From: Cyathus striatus
Lineage: Eukaryota > Basidiomycota > Agaricomycetes > Agaricales > Nidulariaceae
Assembly: GCA_025738555.1 (NCBI GenBank)
Contig: JAOVFP010000006.1
Location: 1,364,001-1,428,000, forward strand
Direction: 5' to 3'
Length of the DNA stretch: 64,000 nt
Positions 49,951 to 60,909 of this stretch are shown here, piece after piece. The stretch's first letter is position 1. Each line of letters begins with the position of its first letter. The translations under genes were made by a program, and so were the position numbers. The notes beneath the pieces are model-generated. The model had not been told where the DNA came from. It worked only from the letters and a program-made list of their open reading frames with translations, and did no database searches.

Positions 49951-51273
49951 TTACTGTATACATTCTAGTAAACCTCTGGACGGTAAAATAACGAACCGGG
50001 ATGAGAATACGACAGTATTACTTAAAGGAAGGTGAGTCAAGTCTGTGAGAGTTGAACTGTCATCCAACCAGACTGGAAGGCATGTAGGTAAGGTATCGTC
50101 TAGTCTGGTTAGATGTTGCATATCCTGCAATGATAATTCTAGCCAAGGTAACCAAATATGTGCAACGCTCCCTTCCGCAAATTGCGGGGCAATACAAGAT
50201 GATCCACTCGATTCTACGGACGCGTAAGAAAATAAGACACGTAAAAGCTCCTTCTTAGATGAGTTTTTAGAAGGCCGAATACATAGTGCAAAGACAGTGG
50301 TAGAATCAGGTTTTGCTTCAGCATGTGTGAGACGAAGCGGAGCAGGAGCATGCAAAATCTTGACAATTAAAATAGTGAGATCTGGAGTTGACCTTCGGTG
50401 GGAATGTAACTCTATTTCTTTCTTCCACAGAGACATTGCCATGCGAGATTCAGTGTAAACAGCAAAGGCCCGCGCAGCTAGTCCTTTCCTTCGCAACCAA
50501 TCAGCAACTGTCGTAAGACAATCAGAACAAGCCGCATACCTGATAACCTTGGATCCTCTAGTTGTTCCAGCCTTCTCCGGACTCATCTTAACACTCCTTT
50601 CCATATTTAAGCATTCAGAATCAGAGTCAGACGGAACGACATCGGAATGCTGATCTTGTAGAAAGATAGATGCAACCTCCGCAGCTCCGTTTTCACTGGT
50701 AAGATCTGTTGCTAGAGCAATATGCGTCGTTGATATGGTCCTCATATCATTCAATACATTCCTGCGTGATTATGTGAGCGGTGGAAGGGAGGGTACAGAA
50801 AAATGATGCGACTTCGCCATGGATTTTGGAAGATAGCCATATACAGGCAGCGTACTGAGGGAAATATTTGCCATAGCTGAACTAGTTGACTTCGCGGGTG
50901 GAAGAGATAGGCATGAAGAGAACAAGTTATCAGATAAAATGTTTTCTCGCAACTGCTGGAGGTCCATTAAACGAATATGGTCATGATCATCTTCAGCAGT
51001 CTCTTTATCACCCAGTGGCAACATTGGTGGTTTGAGCACCTTCAATGGCGCAGAACATCTAGGTAAGGTGCGTGTTCCAACATTTAACTTGCCAGGCAAT
51101 AAGTTTGAACGACTATGAAGGTTTGAGCCACTGTTGGAAGGCGCATCAAATGCAGATGTAAACTTTGGAGCAGCTATCTTCTGCTGCGACTTCGGCTTTG
51201 AAACGATGTGTTTAAACCCATCTGGAGGTGACAAATGACTGTAGCGGGGCTTTTTCAATTGCGGTTCCGTCAT
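49951..51273 (-). CDS. Hypothetical protein with an in-frame stop to be spliced or read through
   Basis: One reading frame runs from ATG 51273 to 49951, interrupted only by a TAA at 50772-50770. A 51-nt intron (about 50815-50765) with a weak donor (AA/gtcgca) and a good acceptor (cacgcag) would remove the stop and keep frame, giving about 423 residues. The N-terminal half is basic and Ser/Pro-rich (LKKPRYSHLSPPDGFKHIV). The C-terminal half seems folded, with AACSDCLTTVADWLRRKGLA, FALCIRPSK and LPWLELSLQDMQHL. I do not recognise the family. Confidence 0.55.
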
Positions 51274-51619
51274 CAGAGAACGATGCAAAAATGCCTTGAG
51301 ATTGAAGATGAGCAGTGCTAATAGTACTTACCTAGCAAATAGTAGTACTAGTAAATACTTGAGCCTGAGCTTGTACTGGGTTAACTTGCACTGGTACTTA
51401 CTAAGCTACTTTTACTTACGTAAGAACCATCAATTCGCTGACTAATATTTATGTGAATATCTCCGCAATTGTTTAACTGTCTTCGCTGCTTTGCTTTGCT
51501 TAATCCCAATTCCACTCGAACCCAAACTGTCGTTTCTTGGTCAGTTCACTTGGATAAGTAGTTAGTTCCCTATCGGTGTCTGCTAAAGCAGTAAGCCGTG
51601 TATATCACTAGCTCGCGTC

Positions 51620-52297
51620 GATGGCTCGGAGACCACAAGAACCGAAAAGACAAGTGGAGGAACCAGAAGAGTCTGCCTCACAGCGACTACGCCATTGCTT
51701 TTACTCACACATATTTTCAGATTCGAGATAGCTCTTGCAAAGCACTGCGCTGGTGTGCTATGATATATTTTCTATTTCAAGTCGCTAACTTAACGTGTCA
51801 GCAATAAAACAGAAGAAGAACAAAGAAAAACAGAGGACTTTTCTGCAAGCCTGTGTCAATCAATTGAATAAAGACGTAAACGAGGTTTACGTTGTTGGCA
51901 TGTTAGGATGCTGAATATCCTGACCCAGTTGACGATCTCCACTGACAATTTGAATATGTGCATTCAAGCTATGTCAGAGCTCGATAATTGCTCATGCAGG
52001 GGTGTGTCATCTTATTCTACTTACTAGTGAGAACAGCTACTCCGAATTTCTGGTTGATTACACCGCTACGGAGGATAGAATACGCGAGCTTTGGTCGAAT
52101 ATGCAACAAGAACAAAATAAACTTGCAGTACGTGAAGCGCTTAAAAATTACTTGCTATTATCAGCTAATTGTATTATTCTCAGGCTTTGATTAAGGTACG
52201 CAGGGAGTCCCACGTCAGAAGTATGAAATCGTCGGAGGAGAAACAGTTGCTAGGCTTAAATAAAGCTGAGTCTGCTTGTCATGGTGAATCCTCCTAG
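51620..52297 (+). CDS. Probable small coiled-coil protein, exon structure unresolved
   Basis: Several short coding-like segments lie in a row: a start MARRPQEPKRQVEEPEE at 51620, then TFLQACVNQLNKD (about 51837-51880), TISTDNLNMCIQAMSELDN after an acceptor near 51930, and ENSYSEFLVDYTATEDRIRE with LWSNMQQEQNKLA (52031-52128). An intron of consensus form follows (gtacgt...ctcag) and then ALIKVRRESHVRSMK. The heptad-like residues suggest a short helical or coiled-coil subunit. I could not join all parts in phase, so the borders are approximate and the family is unknown. Confidence 0.35.
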
Positions 52298-52949
52298 TCT
52301 AAAGACTAAAGGCGTGAAATTGTCTCACGTTTATTCACCTCCAGAATATGAATCTCTCGTTGAGAAGTTGTTATATCCTCAGGCGCACCTTTGATATATG
52401 AAAGTAGACTAAGTATTACATATGTGGCTAAATTTGTGCAGACGCGTGTAGCCTGTGTAGAGGCCTGGAGCCATATGGCATCAATTATACAATGTTTGAC
52501 AGACGTTGTTATGGAATCGCCTTTGATTATAGTAACACAGCCATTATTTATAATCCCAATACCTCCCGTCAAGTTTAAGCTCTATACTCTGAAAGAGGCA
52601 AGAAGTCCTGAAGGCAAGCAACCGGCAGCGTTTGGAAAATTAAACCTCTCATCTCGCCATCGATTGATAAGAATCCTAAGGATAAAAATAAATTCCCCAG
52701 TGGTAACTGTTGGTATGGTGGAGTTGGAGGGGCGAGTACGAATAAATACGCTGATTGATAGGCTTTTAATTAGCACGTATATGTGTAGGTCATCGCCCTC
52801 TTGAGTCTTCACTGCCGCTACGTATTTTCGTTCATAACTTTCACCACAGCTGGTTGGGGTTTAGTGTTGCTGGACAATTTGTCTTCTAGGCGTCGTCATT
52901 CGACATCCTTTCTTCCACTGACGGCGGCAGGTACTCCTTAATCTTTTCA
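52298..52949. other. Ambiguous stretch without assigned gene
   Basis: Both strands carry open frames (plus 52391-52804, minus 52306-52572 and 52582-52812), but none has splice support or a recognised family. It may be 3' region of the small gene to the left plus the promoter of the membrane protein to the right. Confidence 0.35.
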
Positions 52950-55206
52950 ATGCCGTTCACTCGGCTGTCAAGCAGAGCTGGAATGCTGGCCAAAACTTCG
53001 GTAATTATCGATTTCCCTAAAAATACTGTTCTCTTTTAATGCGGTTGATTTTGTATCCAGTACGAGAGCGTAACATTAAATCGAACCACCATCGCTTTCT
53101 TTGCATTCAGCTTCATTTACTGCTTTTCTCAAGTAATTCTACAATCCCTTCTCTTTTCCATCGACTCTGCGAGCCTCGATGTCGTTTCAGGAATTGTGCT
53201 AGAAGGTGGAATTCCGCCAGACTCAAAGAACATGACATTTTTGGACGGTTCACTGGGACAGCTACGTCTTCATATGTGCAATAATGTTCCGTTTTTGCAA
53301 CCATCGCCTTGTTTTGACGTCTTTAAATCCGGAAGTGAAGAGATCGCCAGTTGTCCTCAATCTAATATCCAAGCAGAGGTAAGTAATAAATCTATTGATC
53401 ATCATTAACCAGCTTACGGGCTCGCAATGGTTGTCTTATCGGAGACCGTGAGGAACAAATTTTACTACCGCAAATCATTTGTTATATTGACTGCCATGAC
53501 TAGTCTGTTATTAACTGGGAGGGGCAAATAAATATCACAGCCGTCTCTGTAAATTCAACTTTTATCACAGAAATCAATCTCGACTTCGCGCAAGGTTCAT
53601 CTGTCCAGTTAAATCATCAGTGTATTCAGATTATGACATTTCCGCAGCAAACGTATGTGTTCATCTATGTTCTAAATTAGTTCTTAATATATGTCCTTCC
53701 TGTCATACAGATTGAGTAATTTCCGTCGCGAAGACATCACCTTTATTTTCCTACAATTTTGGCTATTTATCGTCTCTTTCTTCGCGGTTACTCATGCTTC
53801 CATTTCTCATATGTAAGTCAGTGGCCCATGCGTAATTATCCGACCTGCTCATTTGACATTTGAAGTTTTGCCGTTCTCGCAACTCGAACTCTGAATACCG
53901 CATGGTCTGCTTACGCAGTTTGGAGAACTCGTCATGTTGAGGATGTTTTCCATGAATTGATTTCAGATCCAAATTCTCCTTGCTGTATCATGAATATGTT
54001 TTCTGGGTACTTCCGGAGCCGTCTCATGTTCGTGGTAGGTACAATGACTCGGACGTGCCGACTACCCGGATAATACGAATTACTTACTCACGTTCTTTAG
54101 ATAGTTGACCTAGTTTTTAATTGCATCGCCCTGATCATGGCTAGTTATTTGTCTTGGGTATTGATACGAGTATGTTTTTTTCTATCTCATCATCTTCAGC
54201 TATATTTAAGGGAGTGTTTTAAATTTAGGCGTATTCGGCACAATGTCTGAAGTATATAGGAGCGCCGAAACATATTGACCGTATCAATAAGGTATGCTGC
54301 ATATTACTTGATTCCAACTTGACGCTAAACTTTATTTCAAGTTTTTCATGGCTGTTTTGGCATGCCTTCAGCTTGAAGCATTTGTGTTGATTGTAGCTCT
54401 AGGTCTCTGGCTCGATGTTCTTTTCAATACGGCTATACATGGTATATCTGATCACAGCAAATTTTATGTCGCAGCAATTATTATTACCATGATTGTATGT
54501 TGAATTTTTCTTTTGCTTGTCTGTCATTAAAATTTATTTCTAAGATTCTTGTACCGTGGATATCCGTGGTAGGCCTCTTACATCTTCGAAGTCAAAAATA
54601 TTCTTAACGATATGCAATAGGGATGGTACGCGATACGTCGTGAAATGAAAAAGACGATGATCCTTTTCATATTTATTTCTCTGGCTATCATGATCGGCTG
54701 GGCAATAATGTTCTATTCGCAAGTTTATCGATGGTATGTGGGTGTTCATCCAAGCGTGTAGTTGACCATTGACAACGATTGCTACAGGACATTTCTACAA
54801 TGGCCGTATCTTGGTTGCTTCACGGTCGCTTCGTTCATTTTGTTGATTGCCACTACGCTTTTGGGTCTGGTATGCCGTTTGAACTTTGGAAAGGGACATG
54901 CCGAATATTGTACGCTGATTCGCTTATCTACACCTGAGAAGCATTTAAATTATTTCGTTAGTGAGAGCTGAGAAAGCTCTTTCTTCCTCAAATTTTTCTC
55001 CAGATGTATTCAACAAGCAACGGCAAAATAGCAACCTTGATCTGGAAAGAAAAATATCATGCGATCAGGAGTCTTTATCAGTAAAGAATTTTCACGAAGA
55101 CGCGAAGTCGGGATCCTTAACGGAAGGATTACATTCACAATTGCAAGCCAGACAAGTAATGACACCAATGATCCTCTACGAAGTTCCATATGGGCAGCCT
55201 TTTTGA
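52950..55206 (+). CDS. Multi-pass membrane protein, paralogue A of a convergent pair
   Basis: Twelve exons close in phase to 525 residues: 52950-53000, 53061-53378, 53504-53652, 53711-53812, 53866-54034, 54101-54169, 54229-54291, 54342-54494, 54545-54568, 54621-54733, 54788-54909 and 54962-55206. A short basic N-terminus and one membrane segment (TTIAFFAFSFIYCFSQVIL) lead into a loop of about 140 residues with Cys and possible N-glycosylation sites (NMT, NIT, NST). About six further membrane segments follow: FLQFWLFIVSFFAV, FFMAVLACLQLEAFVLIVAL, AAIIITMIILVPW, MILFIFISLAIMIGWAIM and CFTVASFILLIATTLLGL among them. A CRLNFGKG motif precedes a soluble polar tail. Function unknown; it is paralogous to the next gene. 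Confidence 0.75.
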
Positions 55207-55314
55207 AAATGCATTATACTTTCTTTAGTAGCCAGACTAAGCAAACACATTGAATCTCAATATACAAAACATCCCACACTAATCATCATTAACACAAAGG
55301 ATCAGTGAGCCATC

Positions 55315-57881
55315 CTAAGACTTTCGTTCAGAGGTGATCGTTGGCTTCGATTGTGCTGGACGTGGATTATCTGGCAAACCTCGAGGAGCAGCCTGAGCCA
55401 CTGGGCGACTTGCCCAGGCAGAGTCATCGAGTGCTTTTCCAGATCCACGAATCCCTCTTGAGGAAGATTGTATAAGATCAGACACACGTTGCGAACGTGA
55501 TGTCCAAACAGATGTCAAGGATGTGTGCCCTGACTTAGGTGCTAGGTCTGACAGAAGCCGCGGTGTTGATGTCATATGTATAGGAACACCATTGATCTCT
55601 GAGTAGATTGATGATCCCCTGTCCTTTCGTGAAGGACGATAAGCAGATGGTAGGTTAGTGAGAGTTATTACTCGTGTTTCCACCTCCGCAACCAATTTCT
55701 CAGGGTCGATTTCTTGCTTGTCCTCTGAGAATAAAACAGGGGTAAAATCAACCCCTTCAAGTACCTCATTGACTTGTACTAAAAAATGAACGAGAACTTA
55801 TCACCAATGTATCCTCGCATAGAACATCACGTACAGTAATGAGCCAGACCTCTCCCAAAATTCAATCGACAAAAGATGCCTAAACTGCTGGCTAACACCA
55901 TCAAGATGTACGCTGTTACTGTGATAGTTGCAAAGAAAGGCCACGACCCAAAGATAAACCGATAAACTGGATTGATGGTAAACGAAAAGCCTGAGCATAA
56001 CACATTATCGTGATCAAGTTTGAACTTACGGGGGCTAAAGAATAGCAGTGTCGATATGCCAAGAATAAACACCGATATACCACAAAAGACGAAAAATCGG
56101 ATATTGCATTCTCGACGTACACATACCCATCCCTATAAGCATACATCAGAATGGTACGACCTCAAAGAAAGTGAGAAACAGCACCATTACGAGCCAGGGG
56201 AGCTGAAGCTGTTGAACGACGAAACGTTAAGTGATGCGCAGTAAATGAATTAATGGGCATTAACTTCCCAAGAGAATTATGATAAATGCAGCGAGATAAA
56301 GTTTTATATGATCGGCAAAACTTTTCACTACTCCACGGCATATCTTGTCGATCCACAACGATGTACTTGCCAACGTGAAAAAGGCTGAGAGTTGCAACCC
56401 GACAGAAAAATACAACACGAGCTACGGAGATGATAAGTTTGTGATGCTTGAGACGTTTGAAAAAGATCTCAAACTTTATAAACTCTATGAACCTCCAGGG
56501 AAGCACCAACACGACTAAATGTCCGGGTTGCGTATACCTTGTGGCCCACCCATGAAGTCAAAATTACATTTCATAGAGAAACTTTTTAAACACACCTTGA
56601 ATAACTTGAAGGACACGAAAGCAATAGCTAGTAGTGTTACAACATTCATAGCTAAGATCGGAATCTAAACACATTATGTTTCGCATGTTGATCATTCCGG
56701 TATATGGTCTGCAAAACGTACTGCATGCATTCTCCTCATCTCCCACCAATTCTGAAGATGGTCAATACCGCCGCACGGTCCCGGGACAATGGTTCCTCGG
56801 TATACATTGGCTAGTTTCTCGGAAGACTGCACACGAAAGGACGCCCACCCTGCAGAGAGAATGTGTGCCAGTAAAGCGGCTCCAAGATGCGGTAAGGATT
56901 CATTTAAAATCTATACACAACATTAACCAACGTGACATGTACCTGTGAGGAAGTGGACGGAAATACCGTTACCACTGATAGTGAGAACAACCAGAAGTGA
57001 AACGTCAGAGTGACTACATCTTCCCGTTTTGCATCGTGCAATCTGTAAAGAGATTGATACACTATATTATTACTCGTGTAGACATGCAACTTACATATCT
57101 TCTAACCAACTCAAAGAAAGAATACAGTTTTGCGAGAGTCCAATCTCGACGTTGGCAGATTCAGCGGAGCTTTGCTCTTCACTGCTATTGTCTCCGGGGA
57201 TATCGGAACCTTCGCTGTCGCCTTCACCGGTGCCTGCATTTCCACTGTTTTCGTCGTCTTTATGTTCGACCCGGTCCTCACCATCACTCCCACCATCATC
57301 GTCTGTGTGGGCGTTCAAATCATGCTTGTGATCATGATGACTCTCGGAAACGTTATGATTGGAATTATCTCTGCGCGCACGATTAAGACGAAATAGCTAA
57401 TGAAATAATTCTCAGATGCTAGGGTACGTCATGAACGCAAACCTTACCTTATCTGACGATGCCAGGGCGGAGGATAATGATTCGGTTGGGCTCACTAAAC
57501 CCCTCCTTGAATTGAAATTTGAGCTGGCGATTACAACACAATCTGCCTCTGTGTCCTTCGGAAGATGTGAACAAACTTTCAAAGCTCCGTTGGAGAATAT
57601 AGCCAAATCTCTCGCAACATTTGAGCTATCAAGAATAGAATCCAAAATGCGAACTGCAGCAGAGTTGTCTGCATAAGTGACCCCTTGAAGAATGACAAGA
57701 ACGATACAGCTAAAGAGTGCGACAAAGAAGTAAAGAGTAGTAAACGGAGTCAATGTGATCCGAGTGTGCTAAAGGAGCATGAGAGATGAGCTTGTGAGAT
57801 CGACGAATAGCTCACCACTAGCTTAGCTCTGGCTAGCCTTAGGGCCATTTTCAAGAGTTTTTTACTCGGTTTTCGAAACAT
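55315..57881 (-). CDS. Multi-pass membrane protein, paralogue B, with His/Asp-rich loop
   Basis: Clear exons are 57881-57816, 57768-57448, 57396-57095, 57042-56943 and the last, 55778-55315; the exons between carry the remaining membrane segments and were not all fixed. It matches paralogue A along its length: REDVVTLTFHFWLF against REDITFIFLQFWLF, GWVCVRRE against GWYAIRRE, and SSLGIFCRLNFGRGLAHYL against TTLLGLVCRLNFGKGHAEYL. The last intron sits at the same Tyr-Leu junction in both. Unlike A, its first loop has an insert of about 80 residues rich in His, Asp, Glu and Ser (SESHHDHKHD, DDDGGSDGED, GNAGTGEGDSEGSD). The C-terminal tail (about 150 residues) is Ser/Arg-rich. Function unknown. 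Confidence 0.7.
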
Positions 57882-58598
57882 GCGGGAAAAAATAGAAATA
57901 AAAAATAACCTTGGCAGTACTAGCTGCGTTGAAGAAAATAAAAATGTAAAAAGAGAGGAATGGATTTGGAGGACCAGCGAGACTCCCTGCGTTCCGAGCC
58001 ACGTTCGCAGTGTGAAAGGAGAGGACTGCAGCACAGCTGCTGAACACTGCAAAGCCTCTGTGAACTGGCCAAAGCTATGTTACAAAAGAAGTAGATTGAA
58101 TGTGGCAAAGAACATGGAAGAAAGGGTCAACGACCAGGAAGAGTGAGAAAGACTGAGGAAAGGTTGGAGACTGCGGGTGCATTATAGGAATTGTGACGAT
58201 GGCAACCAAGGCATGTGAGACGCTCATTGACCACGACGAGGCCGAGAGCTAGCGCGATGCCAAGGCTCAAAAGAACGCGAGTACGCGTGATGATCGATGT
58301 GGTATGTTGCATGATGGGAGTCATTACTACTGTAAAAATACATTTCTCCGCGAGTTTCAATAGCACGAGATAGTACGATAATTACTCCAATTTTCATATC
58401 ATCTACAGGTCTTTATATTTATTCACGCACTGTTCAACTTACATGCACTCTGTACTGTACTTAGTATTTAACCGGAACTACTTACGTGAATGATAATCCT
58501 CTTGCAATGATTATAATACACAGCGTAACTCGTTTTTTAGAAGATTTGCTTGCGATTTGCATTATAAAAATAGTCATTACGCTTTACACTGACCATAC
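57882..58598. other. Upstream region with a membrane-like minus-strand frame
   Basis: A minus-strand frame from ATG 58324 reads MTPIMQHTTSIITRTRVLLS followed by LGIALALGLVVV, a signal-anchor-like start, and a later stretch NPFLSFYIFIFFNAASTAK. These may be a short separate gene or a fossil, but I could not join them in phase with each other or with paralogue B, whose start at 57881 matches the start of paralogue A. Confidence 0.35.
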
Positions 58599-60909
58599 CT
58601 ACGTAGCGCTCTCTTCTTTCTGAGCAAATGATATCAGTGCATACCTACGTGGTTGCTTAGATAAATCATAGACCAATAGATAATGAGGAACCCACCGCCC
58701 GTCTATCCGCCATTTCTCACCACTGTCATCCAACTTGTCGGCAATCTTTTGCTCAATACCGACAACGACATCTGCTTTATTGGTCCTTAGACTTAAAAGC
58801 GGAAATGCGCCAGCCAAAGGCCCTTCGTTGAGAAATTTAGTGAGGTACGCTCAACATTCTCAAGCTTGACAAGCTACTTACCTAAAGCAGTGGCAAATGA
58901 AGTTGACGCTGGCCATCGAATATCACCAGTTAGCCTAAAATAGTATGTACATCAGCCAGCCTATGAGCAATTAAGACCACTCAAGATCGTACTTTCGATA
59001 ACTAGCATTAATGACATGGACTTCAGGTTTTATTTAAATTTAAGGTATGCAGAAAGGACTCACTTGAGATCACCCTAAAAAGCAGTTAGCTGCCGTCGCA
59101 ATACAGTGAAGAAGGAGAGACCTTGAATATAACCAAGCTACTTTCTTGCAGTTCTTCATAAAGAGCTGGAGCATGGCTTTTCATGTTCCAGTACGGGTAC
59201 GGAGTTGTCCAAAAATTCCCCACACTCGATTCGAGTGATCCACCTAGCGGTGTGTCGACAGGAACGGACAGGCTAAAGATGCCCTCAGTGACATATTGCT
59301 TCCATCGCGATACCATGGCTAATAAATGTTCATAAGCTTTAGTATTTTCTGCCTTTACTTCGAAGAATGCTGGATCTAGTAGTGAATCTATTGCCGCCCG
59401 GAAGTCAATGGGGGTGACATCAGAGACAAACCAAGGAATAAGCTTTGAGCTACAAAAATTAGTTCGCGATTATGAACCCCATTGATATTAACTCACTGGA
59501 ATACAACCTTCGATACATAAGGAGTGTACGTTACTAGAAAGTCTGCAAATACGAGGTCTGTGTATAACTTTGAAGTGTCTTCAGATGACCTCGCCACAAT
59601 ACATGCTAAACAAAACACCTACCTCAAATCCAGCTATCAATAGAGGAAGATTGATCAGTGAAGTGTTGCGACGATATTCACACCGTACGGCACCAACAAT
59701 TGTCAAGCACGAAGTCAATTCGGCTTTTAGAAAGGGTTTGTAAATGGTCCCAGACTTTCTCTTGGTCATCTTTAAGAATAAAATTTTGCCTAGCAGTGCG
59801 GGCGGCTTTCCCCACCGCTTGCAAATTCTCTATATCAGAAGGTGAAAGATGAGTTAGAAGAGACAAATCCTAAGACCATATTACTAATTTTTCTCAAAGT
59901 CCAAAATAGGAGGTGTAACATACTGTGGCATTTCCCCTGATAACGATGGGTTAAAAAGGCAATGAAATAAGTAAAGATAATATGAAAGTACCAAAGGCAC
60001 ATCTGAATCATTTCCATTACAAGCAAGCTGAGCTTCGAGGGATCTAACTGAAATGCTTCAGTATCAGTAGCTAGCTCGTGCATTGAGGTTGCAATTTCTT
60101 TGTGGAAAAGTTAAGTAAGATAACACAATAGAGGCCACTGAGTAATCTTACGTAAAATGGCATTTCCTGAATGTTGGAATGTCTTAAGCTTTTGGTCTGC
60201 AAATGGATCGTATGCTTTCCAGTACTCGGTCTGTGCGAAGTAAGACCGAAGTAGTCGATACCTACAGGCAATGTTGATTCAACAAGCGAAGAGGAAAAAG
60301 AAAAAAAATAAGAACAAACAAATAGCATCTGAAAAGTATAAGCAAAAGACTGCTTACTTTTATAGAGATGACAAGTTAACCTACTCAGCATAAAGCCATG
60401 GCGCAGTGAACCAAGTGTTCTTATGATTTTCGGCTAATTTCTCCAGTTCCATGTTATACAGGTCTGCAAGAGGTTCTCCGTCTACTGGTATCGGCCTGCA
60501 ATGTTACTGAGTAAGTTTAAGCTAGGGAATATCTAATTATTGATCTTACTCCAGTGCATGATCTCTCCCCATCTGGTACTTCAATTTGCTAATCTTCCCT
60601 ATGATTTCCTTTCCTTCGATTATCTTGGTTGTGAAGCTATCTTTATTCTCAGTCGAGACAGCCAGAATGTGGCAAGTATTATGAAGTTGATCGATCACTC
60701 CGGTAATGATAATCGGCCATCTTTTAACTACTGTTTCGTAGCTATCAAGTTTCGCAGTCAAGTAAGCGCTTCTCAAAGTTAGCGATAGTTAGAACGTACG
60801 AGAACCTGAATGAAAATGAGACACTGGCAACAGGAAATCATTCGACACTGTAAGCGCACCCAGTTTTATCCGTTGGATCGTATGGGGGATACGGAGCATC
60901 GAAGGCCAT
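58599..60909 (-). CDS. DUF89/ARMT1-like damage-control phosphatase
   Basis: Fourteen exons close in phase to 496 residues: 60909-60860, 60771-60550, 60495-60385, 60261-60152, 60097-59992, 59936-59924, 59869-59698, 59633-59623, 59567-59497, 59449-59122, 59074-59064, 59001-58993, 58934-58882 and 58822-58599. Family marks include KRWPIIITGVIDQLH, WLYAEYRLLRSYF, CLWGNATDLSLL, VLDNSGFELYTDLVFADFL (the metal-site Asn/Asp region), FFEVKAENTKAYEHLL, DLNYRKLTGDIRWP and RTNKADVVVGI. DUF89 enzymes are metal-dependent phosphatases that remove harmful sugar phosphates; human ARMT1 was also reported as a protein carboxyl methyltransferase. Four exons are 13, 11, 11 and 9 nt, two of them spanning active-site motifs (SGFE, GDLN/YRK). 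Confidence 0.93.

Noticed and set aside
57130..57396. Plus-strand 88-codon frame that looks like a membrane protein (many Val, Ile, Met).
   Set aside because: It is the exact antisense of the acidic, His-rich exon 3 of paralogue B. GAT/GAC/GAA codons read backwards as Ile, Val and Phe, so the hydrophobic look is an artefact.
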